This document shows positions 61,997 to 64,000 of a stretch of 64,000 nucleotides of DNA, one piece after another (position 1 is the first letter of the stretch; every line of letters begins with the position of its first letter). The position numbers and the translations under genes were made by a program. The stretch comes from Streptomyces sp. Edi4 (GTDB taxonomy: Bacteria > Actinomycetota > Actinomycetes > Streptomycetales > Streptomycetaceae), in contig NZ_JBEJGY010000004.1 in NCBI RefSeq assembly GCF_040253615.1, positions 1,364,001 to 1,428,000 of the forward strand, written 5' to 3'. The notes beneath the pieces are model-generated. The model did no database searches and was not told the DNA's origin. It worked only from the letters and a program-made list of their open reading frames with translations.

Positions 61997-62058
61997 GAGG
62001 AAAAGCATAGGACTTCGGTGCCTCGGCACGTCGTCCGGGTCACCCGTCACGGAACACG

Positions 62059-62097
62059 CGCGGGCCCCCGGGAAGGCGCGCTTCCCGGGGGCCCGCG
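62059..62097 (-). terminator. thrS terminator
   Basis: A perfect 17-bp stem (62059-62075 with 62081-62097) with a five-base loop lies 14 bases after the thrS stop, before the HIT gene. Confidence 0.85.
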
Positions 62098-62111
62098 GCG
62101 TGGGGCGGGGC

Positions 62112-64000
62112 TCAGACCTGGGTCCGCTCCGCCACGACCTTCTCGATCTTCGCGATGGCCTCGGCCACCGGGATGCCGTTCTCCTGCGAACCGTCGCGGT
62201 AGCGGAAGGAGACGGCGCCCGCGGCCATGTCCTCGTCACCCGCGATGATCATGAACGGGACCTTCTGCTTCTGCGCGTTGCGGATCTTCTTCTGCATGCG
62301 GTCCGACGAGGCGTCGACCTCGACCCGCAGCCCCTGGTCCTTGGCCTGGCGGGCGAAGTCCTGAAGGTACTCCACGTGCGCGTCACCGATCGGGATGCCG
62401 ACCGCCTGGACGGGGGCCAGCCACGCCGGGAACGCGCCCGCGTAGTGCTCCAGGAGCACCGCGAAGAAGCGCTCGATGGAGCCGAACAGCGCGCGGTGGA
62501 TCATGACCGGCTGCTGCTTGGTGCCGTCGGACGAGGTGTACTCGAGGCCGAAGCGCTCGGGCTGGTTGAAGTCGACCTGGATGGTCGACATCTGCCAGGA
62601 CCGCCCGATGGCGTCCTTGGCCTGCACCGAGATCTTCGGGCCGTAGAACGCGGCGCCGCCCGGGTCGGGAACCAGCGGGAGGTTCTGCTTCTCGGCCGCC
62701 AGACGCAGCGCCTCGGTGGCCTCCTCCCAGGCCTCGTCGGTGCCGATGAACTTGTCGGACTCCGGGTCACGGGTGGACAGTTCGAGCTCGAAGTCGTCCA
62801 GGCCGTAGTCGCGCAGCAGGTCGAGCACGAAGGTCAGGAGCGAGTCGAGCTCCTGCGGCATCTGCTCCTTGGTGCAGTAGATGTGCGAGTCGTCCTGCGT
62901 GAAGCCCCGCGCGCGGGTCAGGCCGTGCACCACGCCGGACTTCTCGTAGCGGTAGACCGTGCCGAACTCGAAGAGCCGCAGCGGCAGTTCACGGTAGGAG
63001 CGGCCGCGCGCCTTGAAGATCAGGTTGTGCATGGGGCAGTTCATCGCCTTGAGGCGGTAGTTCTGCCCGTCGAACTCCACCGGCGGGAACATGCCCTCGC
63101 CGTAGTGCGGCAGGTGGCCCGAGGTGACGAAGAGCTCTTCCTTGGAGATGTGCGGGGTGTTCACGAACTCGTAGTTGGCGGCCTCGTGCTTCTGGCGCGA
63201 GTACGCCTCCATCTCCCGCCGGACGATGCCGCCCTTGGGGTGGAAGACCGCGAGACCGGAGCCCAGCTCCTCGGGGATGGAGAACAGGTCGAGCTCGGCG
63301 CCGAGCTTGCGGTGGTCGCGCTTCTCGGCCTCGGCGAGGAACTCCAGGTGCGCCTTGAGCTCTTCCTTGGTCGGCCACGCGGTGCCGTAGATGCGCTGGA
63401 GCATCGGGTTCTTCTCGCTGCCGCGCCAGTAGGCGCCGCCCGAGCGCATCAGCTTGAACGCCGGGATGTTGCGGGTGGTCGGCAGGTGGGGGCCCCGGCA
63501 GAGGTCCTTCCAGCACAGCTCGCCGGTCTTGGCGTCGAGGTTGTCGTAGATGGTGAGCTCGCCGGAGCCGACCTCCGCGTCCGCGCCGTCCGCGGCCTGG
63601 GCCGCGTTGCCCTTCAGGCCGATGAGCTCCAGCTTGTACGGCTCCTCGGCGAGCTCGACGCGGGCCGCCTCGTCGGTGGTGACGCGGCGCGAGAAGCGCT
63701 GGCCGCGCTTCTGGATCTCCTGCATCTTCTTCTCGATGGCCTTCAGGTCCTCGGGAGTGAAGGGCTTCTCGACGTCGAAGTCGTAGTAGAAACCGTCCCG
63801 GACCGGCGGGCCGATGCCGAGCTTCGCCTCCGGGTGCAGCTCCTGCACGGCCTGGGCCATGACGTGCGCGGTGGAGTGGCGCAGGATGTTGAGGCCGTCC
63901 TCGGAGGAGATCTCGACGGGCTCGACCTCCTCGCCGTCCTTCACCTCGTACGCGAGGTCCTTCAGCTCGCCGGCCACGCGGGCCGCGACGATGGTGCGCT
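62112..64000 (-). CDS. thrS: Threonyl-tRNA synthetase, most of the protein
   Basis: This class II synthetase charges tRNA-Thr. The visible part begins within the N-terminal TGS region ([22 protein letters not shown]), so the first ~35 codons lie beyond the right edge; an internal ATG-like start at 63977 is not the true one. The editing domain has [17 protein letters not shown], and the core shows [48 protein letters not shown] and [15 protein letters not shown]. The anticodon domain ends at VVAERTQV. The HIT gene follows downstream after a hairpin. Confidence 0.98.
   Translation of the reverse strand, partial: RTIVAARVAGELKDLAYEVKDGEEVEPVEISSEDGLNILRHSTAHVMAQAVQELHPEAKLGIGPPVRDGFYYDFDVEKPFTPEDLKAIEKKMQEIQKRGQRFSRRVTTDEAARVELAEEPYKLELIGLKGNAAQAADGADAEVGSGELTIYDNLDAKTGELCWKDLCRGPHLPTTRNIPAFKLMRSGGAYWRGSEKNPMLQRIYGTAWPTKEELKAHLEFLAEAEKRDHRKLGAELDLFSIPEELGSGLAVFHPKGGIVRREMEAYSRQKHEAANYEFVNTPHISKEELFVTSGHLPHYGEGMFPPVEFDGQNYRLKAMNCPMHNLIFKARGRSYRELPLRLFEFGTVYRYEKSGVVHGLTRARGFTQDDSHIYCTKEQMPQELDSLLTFVLDLLRDYGLDDFELELSTRDPESDKFIGTDEAWEEATEALRLAAEKQNLPLVPDPGGAAFYGPKISVQAKDAIGRSWQMSTIQVDFNQPERFGLEYTSSDGTKQQPVMIHRALFGSIERFFAVLLEHYAGAFPAWLAPVQAVGIPIGDAHVEYLQDFARQAKDQGLRVEVDASSDRMQKKIRNAQKQKVPFMIIAGDEDMAAGAVSFRYRDGSQENGIPVAEAIAKIEKVVAERTQV

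Overview
The window is high-GC actinobacterial chromosome, almost certainly from a Streptomyces. The evidence is the GC-saturated codon use, frequent GTG and TTG starts, BldD, the actinobacterial integration host factor sIHF, and a gene order matching the conserved core arm of Streptomyces chromosomes. It is core-genome territory: no transposase, phage gene, CRISPR array, tRNA or rRNA was found.

Layout, left to right. (1) 1-2057: the start of coaBC, then rpoZ, gmk and the sIHF gene. (2) 2058-12126: one long leftward pyrimidine operon, pyrR-pyrB-pyrC-(PH-like membrane protein)-carA-carB-pyrD-pyrF, covering de novo UMP synthesis. It begins at a leader carrying a good PyrR-binding loop that can mask the pyrR ribosome site and ends at a strong hairpin near 1847-1884. 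(3) 12334-12923: bldD, with a near-ideal BldD box over its own promoter. (4) 13055-13932: a satellite-like, GC-extreme tandem repeat array between convergent bldD and nusB. (5) 14008-22188: nusB, efp, an atypical M24 peptidase, a P-loop protein, and a shikimate operon (aroE further upstream; aroC-aroK-aroB-aroQ with four-base overlaps). (6) 22169-28025: mltG, ruvX, alaS and two small membrane-associated proteins.

(7) 28201-33540: an NB-ARC/TPR protein on the plus strand, rpsD, a DUF2470 protein behind a 17/19 iron box, and rarA. (8) 33596-38771: a VKOR-family protein, hisS, an MBL hydrolase, a membrane-anchored cyclophilin and a DUF349 protein. (9) 39135-48411: relA, apt, secF, secD, yajC, ruvB, ruvA, ruvC, an order also conserved in mycobacteria. 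(10) 48531-54780: yebC, pdxT, pdxS, a LemA-like protein, and the phosphatidylinositol-mannoside set pimA, an acyltransferase and a PI-phosphate synthase. (11) 55055-61363: an insertion relative to the usual PIM-HIT-thrS neighbourhood, holding an EF-G2-like GTPase, an unrecognised membrane protein, a uridine-kinase remnant, a divergent DUF1772/TetR pair with two matching operators, and a broken GNAT gene. (12) 61451-64000: the HIT protein and most of thrS, cut by the window edge.

Most genes are housekeeping and their calls are secure. The less expected material is regulatory or structural: the PyrR leader, the BldD box, the iron box shared by rpsD and a DUF2470 gene, the nested satellite array, dispersed intergenic repeats, the decayed accessory genes, and several familiar enzymes whose signature residues are replaced (M24 metal ligands, the EF-G2 G4 motif, possibly the MltG glutamate).
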